In this document: piece after piece, positions 16,798-25,246 of the stretch
Layout of the letters: the number at the start of each line of letters is the position of its first letter
Position numbering within the stretch: position 1 is the stretch's first letter
Assembly: GCA_903925275.1 (NCBI GenBank)
Contig: CAIYES010000085.1
Coordinates: forward strand, 1-55,868
DNA: 55,868 nucleotides
DNA from: an uncultured Bacteroidales bacterium
Lineage (GTDB): Bacteria > Bacteroidota > Bacteroidia > Bacteroidales > FEN-979
Direction: 5' to 3'
Program-made: the position numbers and the translations under genes
The notes under the pieces: generated by a model
Seen by the model: the letters and a program-made list of their open reading frames with translations, nothing else
Databases searched by the model: none
What the model was told of the DNA's origin: nothing

Positions 16798-17474
16798 TAG
16801 AAGTTATTGGTTTATCAAAAAAATATGGAGCCAAACAGGTTCTGAAAAATATCAAGATTAAATTCGAAGAGGGAATAGTTTGTGGTATTGTGGGTGAAAA
16901 TGGGGCAGGTAAAACAACACTTTTCAGATGTATTGCCGGACTGGAAGATTACGAAGGGAAAATATTTTCAGAGATCAACCCATTGAAAAACCACCTGGGA
17001 TTTTTACAGACAGAACCATACTTTTTTTCAAAAATCACGGGGAATGAGTATCTTCGATTACTTTGCAATGCGAGAAACAAGGAATTGAAGGATATTGAAA
17101 GTAAAAACATATTTGATCTGCCACTGAATCAATATGCTTCAACATATTCGACAGGGATGAAAAAGAAGTTGGCACTGACTGCTGTCCTCCTGCAGGAAAA
17201 TAATTTTTTTATTCTTGATGAACCATTCAATGGGGTTGACATTCATAGCAATATAATCATTACCGAAATTATCCACAAGCTAAGAGAGCTAAAAAAAACC
17301 GTGATTATTTCCTCACATATTTTTTCAACTTTGAGCGATAACTGTGATGAAATTCATTTGTTGAAAGAAGGGGAGTTCATTAACAAAGTAACAAAAGGAG
17401 AATTTGCCAAACTGGAATCTGAAATGAAGGAAATAACCATTGGTGACAAAATTGAACGACTAGAAATCAAATAG
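16794..17474 (+). CDS. ABC transporter ATP-binding protein, 226 aa
   Basis: Complete single ATPase domain: Walker A GENGAGKTT (residues 34-42), Q-loop region, signature STGMKKKLALT, Walker B NFFILDEPFNG and switch His in VIISSHIFS. The degenerate signature (STGMK instead of LSGGQ) is common in ABC-2-type export ATPases. ATGA overlap with the upstream permease gene shows translational coupling. Cytoplasmic face of the inner membrane. Confidence 0.92.
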   Translation: MIEVIGLSKKYGAKQVLKNIKIKFEEGIVCGIVGENGAGKTTLFRCIAGLEDYEGKIFSEINPLKNHLGFLQTEPYFFSKITGNEYLRLLCNARNKELKDIESKNIFDLPLNQYASTYSTGMKKKLALTAVLLQENNFFILDEPFNGVDIHSNIIITEIIHKLRELKKTVIISSHIFSTLSDNCDEIHLLKEGEFINKVTKGEFAKLESEMKEITIGDKIERLEIK

Positions 17475-17604
17475 AATTTAAGCGGGTACCCATTTCGTAT
17501 AAACTTAAAGAATTACCATAATGTCATTATGTTTTTTGATTGAGCGAAATCATGCCAGTGATGGATTCGGTCAGCAATAAGCTACGAAGTGACGTTACAT
17601 AATT

Positions 17605-17775
17605 AACCGTGGGTGAAGCCCACGGTTGTAGCAAATTACACCCAAATTTAGCCCTGAAAGGGCGGCATATTGCTGCTACTGTGAAATATTTCGCCCTTTC
17701 AGGGCTCAGGTTTGGATTGTAGCATGATTTCCGTGGGCTTCACCCACGGTTAATAATATTACGCGCTTTCAGCGC
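17605..17775. repeat. Paired-hairpin repeat, family B copy 1
   Basis: A nested inverted structure. The outer hairpins are CCGTGGGTGAAGCCCACGG (17607-17625) and its counterpart at 17731-17749. The inner hairpins are GCCCTGAAAGGGC (17651-17663) and GCCCTTTCAGGGC (17693-17705). A further palindrome GCGCTTTCAGCGC lies at 17763-17775. The whole is roughly one large palindrome. No ORF. It occupies much of the 17475-17957 gap between the ABC genes and the methyltransferase locus. Confidence 0.85.
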
Positions 17776-17957
17776 TGGTTCTTTTTTAACCGGTCTTTTA
17801 GCAATTTCATCCTTTTACTGGTATGATTATGCTCAATCAGTTTATATTTTGAATGAATCGGGTTTTTCCTGAAGAAAATAGGGTTACAATTTTGTAGCGA
17901 CGATCTTTAGCAGCCCCGCTCAGTTGAAGCTCATCATTACTTTAGGAAAACATCGTA

Positions 17958-18863
17958 TCAGCCAACCCGGCTCCTTCGGTCAATGAGCCTTCTCAGGCAC
18001 CTGATATATTCCGGGTCAGTACCGCAGCATCCTCCCAGCACGGAAGGCCGGAAGGAGAACAGTTCATCGGCAAGGGTTTCCAGGAATCCTGAACCTTCCG
18101 GGTAAATTGTACATCCATCTGTATAAGCTGGTTCACCGGCATTGGATTTGATCAGGATGTTCAGATCCCTGCTCAGGGAGCGGAGTTCTTTCCCGACATT
18201 GATCATCTTCTCCAGACCGTTTCCGCAATTTGAACCCACGGCCAGAGCGCCTGCCCGGGAGAGTTCTTCCGCTGCTTCCGCCAGGGAGGTTCCCATCATG
18301 GTGTTGAAGCCCATTGATGAATGTTCAAAGGTCATGGACGCAAAAAAAGGAAGGCTGCTATGCTCCCGTATGGCCTGTATGGCGCACAGCAATTCATCCA
18401 GCGCGGTAAAGGTTTCAAGCATGAAACCATCGATGCCGGAACCGGCCAGCGACTTTACCTGTGCGGCAAATGACTGGGTCATCTGATCACTGGTAATTTC
18501 ACCGAAAGGTTCCATGAATTTCCCGCAAGGGCCCATGGAAGCAAGTACAAACCTTCCGGACGGCTTCACTGATAAAGCCAGCTTTGCAGCGGCTTCATTA
18601 AGTTCATTCACCCGGTCTTCCAAACCATAATCCCGGAGTTTAAGCAGGGAACCGCCAAATGTGTTGGTCAGCACAGCATCGGAACCTGCTTCAAAATAGG
18701 ATCGGGCAACATTTTTAACCTTATCGGGTTGCTCAATATTCCATAGTTCGGGACAATAACCGGGTTGCAAGCCGGCAGCAATCAAACAGGAACCGGTGGC
18801 TCCGTCCAACAGGAGAACCTTACCGGAAGCAATAAATTGCGAAAGGGTTGGCATGGAAATCAT
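17958..18863 (-). CDS. Homocysteine S-methyltransferase (MetH N-terminal-type)
   Basis: 301 aa from the ATG at 18863 (other possible starts at 18872 TTG and 18854 ATG). A single Hcy-binding barrel: LLLDGATGSCL near the N-terminus, DAVLTNTFGG, then the three zinc ligands in GSNCG (Cys213) and GGCCGT (Cys279/280). Known members transfer a methyl group to homocysteine from methylcobalamin, betaine or S-methylmethionine. It has the size of the isolated MetH Hcy domain. It is co-directional with a corrinoid protein and a MetH-type activation protein, so methyl-cobalamin is the likely donor. It is the last gene of the locus, 43 nt after the GH127 gene. Confidence 0.85.
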   Translation of the reverse strand: MISMPTLSQFIASGKVLLLDGATGSCLIAAGLQPGYCPELWNIEQPDKVKNVARSYFEAGSDAVLTNTFGGSLLKLRDYGLEDRVNELNEAAAKLALSVKPSGRFVLASMGPCGKFMEPFGEITSDQMTQSFAAQVKSLAGSGIDGFMLETFTALDELLCAIQAIREHSSLPFFASMTFEHSSMGFNTMMGTSLAEAAEELSRAGALAVGSNCGNGLEKMINVGKELRSLSRDLNILIKSNAGEPAYTDGCTIYPEGSGFLETLADELFSFRPSVLGGCCGTDPEYIRCLRRLIDRRSRVG

Positions 18864-18906
18864 AATTATCAATCAATTTAGGCTCTGTTATACCGTCAGT
18901 TCATTG

Positions 18907-20832
18907 TTAAAAAGATACTTGTCTCAAAATGGTTTTTCCCAGAGGAATCAATTCAAGCTTTTCCGGTTTTTGTGTGGTTTTATTTTTCAGATATATACTG
19001 ATTTTCCCATCCTTAAAGCTAGCCTGATGATTTGCTATAAACTCATACTTGCTCGAATCAGTTGGAGAATAGGTCAGGTCAATGAAACCGGAAGCATAAA
19101 CTTTTCCTGTATGCTCGATGGCTTCAATGGGTTTTGCATATATCAAAGCTCCATAGCTGAAGTATTTTTCGTGATTCAAATCCTCTATTACCTGAACTTC
19201 AGCCTTAAATTCCAGTTCGATCTGATCATTTTGTAATAATTTCCGGTCAAAAACCAGGTATCCCTCTTCAAGCCGGTAGTTTTCTTTGGTTTGTATGGAT
19301 ATTGCCCACTCCGGTTTTCTGATCTTTAGTTGAAATGAAACTGCTTTCCTGGTTTTTATTTTGAAAATAAAGTGATTCTGGAAGGGATATTCTGTTATTT
19401 CTTCAATTCCTACCGGAACATTTTGTATGGTTGTTTCCAGGATATTCGGGCCTAAAACTGCTGCCAGTAGTGTGTTGTCACCTTCTTTCAACCAACAGCA
19501 TTGGAGGAAATACGGCGAAATACGGCCTGCATTCGGGACGCAGCAAACAGCCACATCCTGATGGACAGGCGAATATTTATAGCGAGTTTGTTTTCGATCG
19601 GGTTCCGCTTCACCATTTCGGGTACCAGTCATTTCATATGAATTGTCAGTTTTCAGATAGGCAATACACGAATGATCAGGATTTCTGCTTCCCTGCGCGG
19701 CATTGTAAAAAATGGTTTCTATTTCCTCAGCAGCCTTGATATCGCCGCTTTTCTGAAACAATGCGGTGTAACTATCCATGAGTTCATGCAGCGAGCAATA
19801 TTCGTATCCGGTGTGTGTGGCATCTGCCTGTCGCCCGCCAATCCATTCATCGCCAATAGCACCGCCTGTTGGGGTGGTGCAGGCTTTAATCCGTTCAAGA
19901 TAAATTTGCAAAGCGTTCTTTAACTCCGGCGTCCCCTTAGCATAAGCAGCCACAATCAACGATCGCAAATGTTCGTAGGTATGCGCTCCGTGTGATTGAA
20001 GCTTAAAGTTTGGGTCTAAAATATTATGGAGTTGGACATCCTTTTCTGAAGAATAGTTTTCGGAGAAATTCAGGTATAAAAAAGCGGCATAATCCGAATA
20101 TTTATGGTCGCCGGAGAGTTGATGCATCCGGTCTAACACATCGGTAAATGTTAATCCATGAGCCACACCGCCTGAAAAATCTTTTCCTGCAAAAAAGGGC
20201 TGTGACTGATTAACCGGGTAATTCTGCATCACATTGTCAACCGCCCGGACCAGCGCTTTCCAAACGTTTTCGTCGTGAGTGTATTCGTAATAAGCCAGTA
20301 ATCCGCGGTATAAAGTTGTTTTTGACCACAATTCGCCATTTTCGCCAGTGAATTTATAGCGTAATTCTTTGTCGTAAATGCCAATATACCCATCTTCGTC
20401 CTGTGTTGCCAGAATCCGATTGATGTAATTTTTTACTTTTTCAATCGCCTGTTGATCATCAAGCAGAAAAGCATTCCGGATATATCCATCCCACCAATTC
20501 GACTGGGTTTCGGAGTTCCACCATTTGTATTGATCGTCGCCTCCGGCATCGCCCGATTTAAGATTCCCCAAATCTTTTGCTTTGCTTTGTTTGTGCAACC
20601 GTTCTCTACCATAAATGGGGTCGTTCATCAAATCAGGAACCAATAGGTCGAGGTTGCCAACAAACCCGGCCATGTCTTTTTGCATTTGCACCTTAAGCCA
20701 TCCCAAAGGTTTTATGCTTCCGAAAGGCAGACTCTGGTATTTTTCTGACACCATTTTTTCTTGTGCATTCATAATAAAAGGGGTGAATAAAAGCAAAACA
20801 GGAATCATTTTTATCGATAATATTATTTTCAT
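18907..20832 (-). CDS. GH127-family glycosidase (beta-L-arabinofuranosidase-like)
   Basis: 641 aa, signal peptide (residues 1-24, ending MNAQE), so predicted periplasmic or exported. It has an alpha/alpha barrel of the DUF1680/GH127 type. The zinc-thiolate active site of GH127 is recognisable: Glu344-x-Cys346 in GYEYCSLHE, and Cys430-Cys431 in VAVCCVPN. This corresponds to the Glu/Cys and paired-Cys ligands of characterised beta-L-arabinofuranosidases. The family also contains enzymes for rarer sugars, so substrate specificity is open. It lies between GH13 and the homocysteine methyltransferase, in the same direction. Confidence 0.85.
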   Translation of the reverse strand: MKIILSIKMIPVLLLFTPFIMNAQEKMVSEKYQSLPFGSIKPLGWLKVQMQKDMAGFVGNLDLLVPDLMNDPIYGRERLHKQSKAKDLGNLKSGDAGGDDQYKWWNSETQSNWWDGYIRNAFLLDDQQAIEKVKNYINRILATQDEDGYIGIYDKELRYKFTGENGELWSKTTLYRGLLAYYEYTHDENVWKALVRAVDNVMQNYPVNQSQPFFAGKDFSGGVAHGLTFTDVLDRMHQLSGDHKYSDYAAFLYLNFSENYSSEKDVQLHNILDPNFKLQSHGAHTYEHLRSLIVAAYAKGTPELKNALQIYLERIKACTTPTGGAIGDEWIGGRQADATHTGYEYCSLHELMDSYTALFQKSGDIKAAEEIETIFYNAAQGSRNPDHSCIAYLKTDNSYEMTGTRNGEAEPDRKQTRYKYSPVHQDVAVCCVPNAGRISPYFLQCCWLKEGDNTLLAAVLGPNILETTIQNVPVGIEEITEYPFQNHFIFKIKTRKAVSFQLKIRKPEWAISIQTKENYRLEEGYLVFDRKLLQNDQIELEFKAEVQVIEDLNHEKYFSYGALIYAKPIEAIEHTGKVYASGFIDLTYSPTDSSKYEFIANHQASFKDGKISIYLKNKTTQKPEKLELIPLGKTILRQVSF

Positions 20833-20960
20833 TTCTTTTGAGTTTTAACAAAGGTTAAAATTATTCAAGTAGTAAAATCCTGAATTTTCAGATTTGCCTA
20901 GCCTGACTGAAAATGAGGTTAAGCTTTGGTTGAGGCACAATGGTTATCACCTGAGTAATT

Positions 20961-22586
20961 TTATTCTTTATACACGATAAAACTATAAGGTTGAAAAACA
21001 AGGTTATTGCCATGAATGCTGGTTCTCTCTTGAAAATCAGGTTTTTTATCAGAAGGTAACCACCTGATGATATTTGATTTTTGCGAAAGATTCATCATAA
21101 CTATGACTTTTTCGCCGGCATTTTCCCTTGAAAATGCCAAAATATCTGGATTCACCGGTTGCACCAGGTTAAAATCTCCGTTTGTTATTGCTTTGTTTGT
21201 TCTGCGATAATGTATGAGTTTACAATACAGATTCCATTGGGATGCGGGGTCTTTTTGCTGCACTGACAAGGCAAGTTGGCCGGATTCACCGGTTTTAAAG
21301 TAGGACTGGTCCCACCATGGTCCTGAATCTTTATAAAAGGCTGCTGTGCCGGGATCATCCGGATTTGGGGTCCATGGAAAGGCTTCCCTTACAGGTATAT
21401 TATTGACGTCGTAACCCCAATTGCCAATTTGACCGGTAACGCCCAATTCCTGTCCGTAATAAATCGAAGGGATGCCAGGCAACAGAATATTTAAGACTGC
21501 CGCGCACCTGGTTTTATCTTTATTCTTTTTTACAACCGAAGCAAATCTTTCTGTATCATGGTTCTCAATAAAATTTATAAAGTATTTCCCTTTTGGGATT
21601 CTCCGTAAAGTTTCTTTTACCTGTTTCCCAATATTGTTTGCGTCAAGGCTGTTTTTTAAAGATGAGTCAGCAGATTTGCCTCTGAAATAATCGGGAGTTC
21701 CTGCTATGGCGAATTGAATTGGAAATCCGAAGCTGGCATCAATACCACTTTTCCGGATCATCTCCTCGCCATATTCAGCCCAGTTTGATTGTTCCCCGAC
21801 TACAAACAGGTCAGGATTAATAGCTTTGCAGCTTTTGAAAACCGGGTTCCAGAAGTTGCTGAACATATCAGTAAATATCCCTCTATCGTCAAGGTTATCC
21901 ATCATATGGTCAATCCGGAAACCATCAACCCCATCATCAAACTTGCCATCACCATTAGGATCAACCCAGTACGTATAGAATTTTTTTGTCCAATCTTTTA
22001 CTTTTTGGTTGTTCAGGTCCAGGTATACAATGTATAATTTCTGGTCAGGCCATGCCCTGAATTCCTTCAAATCAGAACCCGATGGAATATAGAACTGATC
22101 AGGATAACGGTTTAATGAATCGCTGTAATGAATAAACGAAGAATAGGGTGAGCCGGGGTTTTTAAAGGATTCATCAAACCACTTGTTGCCATTTTGAGCA
22201 TACTGGGTTTCCATATCCATGATAAACCTGAGACCGTTTTGGTGGACCGCTTTTACGAAATCCAGATAATCCTCCATCGTGCCAAATTCAGGATCAATTG
22301 TTTCATAATCTTTGGCAAAATAGTTATGGTAGAAATCTGATTCATAAAGAGGCGTAAACAAGATTGTTGTTACTCCCAATTCTTTCAGATATCCCAGCTT
22401 TTCAACAAAACCTCTCAGGTCGCCATGCCGGTCGCCGTTTGAATCGAAGAAACTTCGTTGAAATACATGGTAGATGATTTCATCGTTCCAGCCTGGCTCG
22501 TCTTCGTTATTTTTAATGTTAACTGTTGAACAGGAGTTGGTGAAAAGAAGGATGAATGTTAACAGGCGGAATAAATACTTTCTCAT
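20961..22586 (-). CDS. GH13 alpha-amylase-family lipoprotein
   Basis: 541 aa with a lipoprotein signal (LLFTNSC; lipidated Cys19). GH13 catalytic residues are in order: nucleophile Asp226 in DGFRIDHM, acid/base Glu265 in VVGEQSN, stabiliser Asp344 in ENHDTERF. The N-terminal YHVFQRSFFDSNGD and the calcium-like DPNGDGKFDDG insert suit an alpha-glucan hydrolase or transglucosylase. The C-terminal beta domain is complete (FQPYSFIVYKE). Membrane-anchored, extracytoplasmic. 145 nt downstream of the corrinoid gene, in the same direction. Confidence 0.9.
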   Translation of the reverse strand: MRKYLFRLLTFILLFTNSCSTVNIKNNEDEPGWNDEIIYHVFQRSFFDSNGDRHGDLRGFVEKLGYLKELGVTTILFTPLYESDFYHNYFAKDYETIDPEFGTMEDYLDFVKAVHQNGLRFIMDMETQYAQNGNKWFDESFKNPGSPYSSFIHYSDSLNRYPDQFYIPSGSDLKEFRAWPDQKLYIVYLDLNNQKVKDWTKKFYTYWVDPNGDGKFDDGVDGFRIDHMMDNLDDRGIFTDMFSNFWNPVFKSCKAINPDLFVVGEQSNWAEYGEEMIRKSGIDASFGFPIQFAIAGTPDYFRGKSADSSLKNSLDANNIGKQVKETLRRIPKGKYFINFIENHDTERFASVVKKNKDKTRCAAVLNILLPGIPSIYYGQELGVTGQIGNWGYDVNNIPVREAFPWTPNPDDPGTAAFYKDSGPWWDQSYFKTGESGQLALSVQQKDPASQWNLYCKLIHYRRTNKAITNGDFNLVQPVNPDILAFSRENAGEKVIVMMNLSQKSNIIRWLPSDKKPDFQERTSIHGNNLVFQPYSFIVYKE

Positions 22587-22731
22587 AGCAACTTATTGAG
22601 AATTAAGTTTGGTATTAATTGTTTACTTCGATTATAATGAAGAGGCGGATAAGGATGATTGCAGGTTAATAAATAGTTTTCATAATGTCTTTTGTTTAAG
22701 TAATTCAATCGATTAAGCCAACACAATTCGT

Positions 22732-23403
22732 TCAGCAATTTTGCAAATTGTTAAGGTATGCCACTGCGCCCTGGGGATCGCGGCTGTAAAAATCGGCTCC
22801 GATCTTATTGCAGAATGCAGCATTGAGAGGTGCCCCACCCACTAAAATTTTTGTTAATGGATGTTTTTCTTTCAGATTTTTTACTACCGATTCCATGTTT
22901 GCCATCGTAGTGGTTAACAAGGCGGAAATTCCAACTGCACTATTTGGATACTTTCCCAGCGTATCCAGAAAGGTTTCAGATTTAACATCTACTCCTAAAT
23001 CAATTACTTCCCATCCGGCTCCTTCCACGGTCATGGCGACCAGGTTTTTACCAATGTCATGTAAATCGCCGAAAACAGTACCTATTATGAAAGTACCTTT
23101 GCGTTTTACTTCACCCGACTGGAAATAAGGTTTCAAATGAACCAGTGCAGTACTCATGGCTTTGGCGGCCATCAGCATTTCCGGGACAAATACTTTTCCC
23201 TGGCTAAACTTAAGCCCAACGGCATTCATGCCTGGAATCAAACCATGTTCCAGAATTTCGGCAGGGTTTATGCCTGCTTCCAACGCCTGTTTTGTTAATT
23301 CATCTGCGCCAACCTCACCCCGCATTGAAGGCGGGAAAGGTGATTTTTGATTGATTTTGCCAAACTCAATGCAAATTGTAAGTTTCTCTACTATTTCATT
23401 CAT
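22732..23403 (-). CDS. Corrinoid (B12-binding) methyl-carrier protein, MtaC-like
   Basis: 223 aa with a helical cap domain followed by a Rossmann B12-binding domain. The cap contains NPAEILEHGLIPGMNAVG and VFVPEMLMAAKAM. The lower-axial-ligand motif is DLHDIGKN (His115), followed by the SALLTTTM and LVGGAPLN loops. Such proteins carry the methyl group between two methyltransferases. Residues 21-31 (SPFPPSMRGEV) have no counterpart in the family as I know it and coincide with a palindromic DNA repeat at 23311-23343. Flanked by the UroD-type methyltransferase upstream and GH13 downstream, same strand. Confidence 0.92.
   Translation of the reverse strand: MNEIVEKLTICIEFGKINQKSPFPPSMRGEVGADELTKQALEAGINPAEILEHGLIPGMNAVGLKFSQGKVFVPEMLMAAKAMSTALVHLKPYFQSGEVKRKGTFIIGTVFGDLHDIGKNLVAMTVEGAGWEVIDLGVDVKSETFLDTLGKYPNSAVGISALLTTTMANMESVVKNLKEKHPLTKILVGGAPLNAAFCNKIGADFYSRDPQGAVAYLNNLQNC
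23308..23343 (-). repeat. Palindromic repeat apparently inserted in the corrinoid gene
   Basis: An imperfect hairpin (CCTCACCCCGC at 23313-23323 facing GCGGGAAAGG at 23331-23340) encodes residues 21-31, SPFPPSMRGEV. That peptide resembles conceptual translations of intergenic CCCTCTCC/GGAGAGGGG-type repeats such as the one at 48601-48648. The reading frame is kept across it. Confidence 0.55.
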
Positions 23404-23498
23404 AACGATAGATTGTTCTTTGGGCAGGCTATTAATAATCAGTCTTTATTATACTCAGCTATGGCTTTGAAAAAGGCATCAATGTAAGGTTTTAGTGA

Positions 23499-24509
23499 TT
23501 AATTGGTTTTAGTTTTTCTCGAAATATCAGCCAATTTCATAAGATTTGCTATAGGAGTATAAACACCGATTTCACATCCACCTGAGAGAATAAATTTCTG
23601 GCCATGCATTTGTTGGACAAGTTCATTTGCCAGGCTTTCAAGGTGCTGAGTTGATGTTTCCTGAATCAAAACAGGGTTAATATTTCCTTTGATTACCACA
23701 TTATTACCCAATATTTTTCGTGCTTCCTGTATTTCAACCTGCCAGTCAAGATCAATAATATCCAAATTTAAACAACCAATGGAAGGTAATAAATGGTTGA
23801 TATTCCCGCAGATATGCAGTTTGGCTTTGGCCCCCAGCGAATGAATATGATCAACGAGTTCTTTGTGCCTGTCTTTAACATAAAGATCATAGGTGTCTGC
23901 ATCAATCTGCGAACAAATTGCATCCCCAATTCCAATGTAGTCGCAGCCTTCATTTATTTGTGCTTTTGCAAACTCCCTGGCTACGATCATACATTTATCC
24001 ATAATCAGATTTGAATAATCAGGATCGCACATCAGATTTATCAGCATTTCGCTTACACCGGCTAAATCGCATGCTTCAGCCAACGGTCCTTCAATCCATC
24101 CACCCACCGGGACGGTTCCTTTTAGCAGTTTCTGAAAGTGGCCAGCTCCTGAAATCCTGTCGCGTGTTCGTTCACAATGATAAATGTCAGGAATTGCTAA
24201 TTTTTTGGCATCATCCTCATTTTGAATCACGATGTTCAAACATTTTGGAACGCCTTCGGGTATAAATTCAATACGGGCTCCAAAAGCAGATGTTTCGCGG
24301 TAAGGATCACTGATCAGACTTACCGTATCAAGGTCGAAGTATTCCATACAGCGTATGTTTGACTCAACCAGTACTTTGTAATCCGAAGCAAGTTTGCCAT
24401 AAGTCGTTTTATTAAAACGGGCCGCAAAGTGCATCAGTATGGGTTTGAATAACACAATTGAATGGAGTTCACCTGAAAGTAATTTATCAAACTGCTGTTT
24501 TTTGTTCAT
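23499..24509 (-). CDS. UroD-fold corrinoid methyltransferase (MtaA/CmuA-like)
   Basis: 336 aa from the ATG at 24509; the TTG three codons upstream is less likely. It has the uroporphyrinogen-decarboxylase fold, but with the zinc ligands of MtaA/CmuA-type methyltransferases: His-x-Cys in LHICGN (residues 232/234) and Cys312 in LSGGCEIG. True HemE lacks this set. Known relatives move methyl groups between substrates or coenzymes and corrinoid proteins. Here it lies 95 nt before the corrinoid gene and 35 nt after the reactivation gene. It is the best candidate for the enzyme loading methyl groups from an unknown donor. Confidence 0.85.
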   Translation of the reverse strand: MNKKQQFDKLLSGELHSIVLFKPILMHFAARFNKTTYGKLASDYKVLVESNIRCMEYFDLDTVSLISDPYRETSAFGARIEFIPEGVPKCLNIVIQNEDDAKKLAIPDIYHCERTRDRISGAGHFQKLLKGTVPVGGWIEGPLAEACDLAGVSEMLINLMCDPDYSNLIMDKCMIVAREFAKAQINEGCDYIGIGDAICSQIDADTYDLYVKDRHKELVDHIHSLGAKAKLHICGNINHLLPSIGCLNLDIIDLDWQVEIQEARKILGNNVVIKGNINPVLIQETSTQHLESLANELVQQMHGQKFILSGGCEIGVYTPIANLMKLADISRKTKTN

Positions 24510-24544
24510 ATGCTTCAATTATCAGGTTAAAAGATAGATCATGA

Positions 24545-25240
24545 TTATCCATTGTGTTTTAAGTTGCGATACAGGCATTGGGAAGAATCGCACACTTCGC
24601 AGGTATATGCTTCCTGGTGAATCTCAGGTCCGATACCTATAAATCCGCTGATTGACTTTATGGGTTGCATAAGGCATGAATCAGAAAGCGAAATTCCACA
24701 GAATCCAGGCGGGAGTAAGCTGAATAATTTTTTTTGTTCAGCAACATTCCATCCGCAATATCCGGGGCTATAACGGTTTGAAATCCCTGAACCTATTACA
24801 GCCATTTCAAGCTTTAAATTATTTTGAACCTGTTCCATGGCATTTTCAACAGCAAGGCTTCCAAATATGTCATAAATATAGCCATGCAACATTTCATTAT
24901 TTTTCATCAGTGTACGTGATTTTTCAAACACTGCATCTCCAATTGTACAAGCAAAAACAGCAATCTTTTCACTTGCCTTAAGCTGTTGAAAGATGTTGTT
25001 TTTAATACTGAACGGAATTCTGTTAACAAGAATCTGTTTTAACGTTATATCTGTTTCAACATCTTCGGCAATCAGATATCCACCGGTAATCTGAAGGAGT
25101 TCACAGCCATTCATAAAAACCTCATCAATATATTCATCAACCATTGCCTGTACTTCGGCAGATACACCAAGTACTGCATAAATTTCAGCCCGGCTTATTT
25201 CGACTGATTGGTTTGGAATATTGAATTGCTGTAAATGCAT
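24545..25240 (-). CDS. Stand-alone MetH activation-domain protein
   Basis: 231 aa. Resembles the C-terminal vitamin B12-dependent methionine synthase activation domain: NRYSPGYCGWNVAEQKKLFS corresponds to the SAM-binding 'RYSFGYPAC' region of MetH, followed by GISLSDSCLMQP and SISGFIGIG. A Cys-rich tail (TCEVCDSSQCLYR) is added. In MetH this domain uses SAM to re-methylate oxidised cob(II)alamin. As a separate protein it would reactivate the corrinoid protein of this locus. It starts 6 nt after the MFS transporter stop, indicating one operon. Confidence 0.82.
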   Translation of the reverse strand: MHLQQFNIPNQSVEISRAEIYAVLGVSAEVQAMVDEYIDEVFMNGCELLQITGGYLIAEDVETDITLKQILVNRIPFSIKNNIFQQLKASEKIAVFACTIGDAVFEKSRTLMKNNEMLHGYIYDIFGSLAVENAMEQVQNNLKLEMAVIGSGISNRYSPGYCGWNVAEQKKLFSLLPPGFCGISLSDSCLMQPIKSISGFIGIGPEIHQEAYTCEVCDSSQCLYRNLKHNG

Positions 25241-25246
25241 ACGATT

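Noticed and set aside
17605-17775. Interpretation of the hairpins as ordinary terminators
   Set aside because: The stems are paired and nested, lack T-runs and recur with the same architecture elsewhere.
23499-24509. Annotation as uroporphyrinogen decarboxylase (HemE)
   Set aside because: The HxC...C zinc ligands and the corrinoid neighbours indicate an MtaA/CmuA-like methyltransferase rather than a haem-synthesis enzyme.
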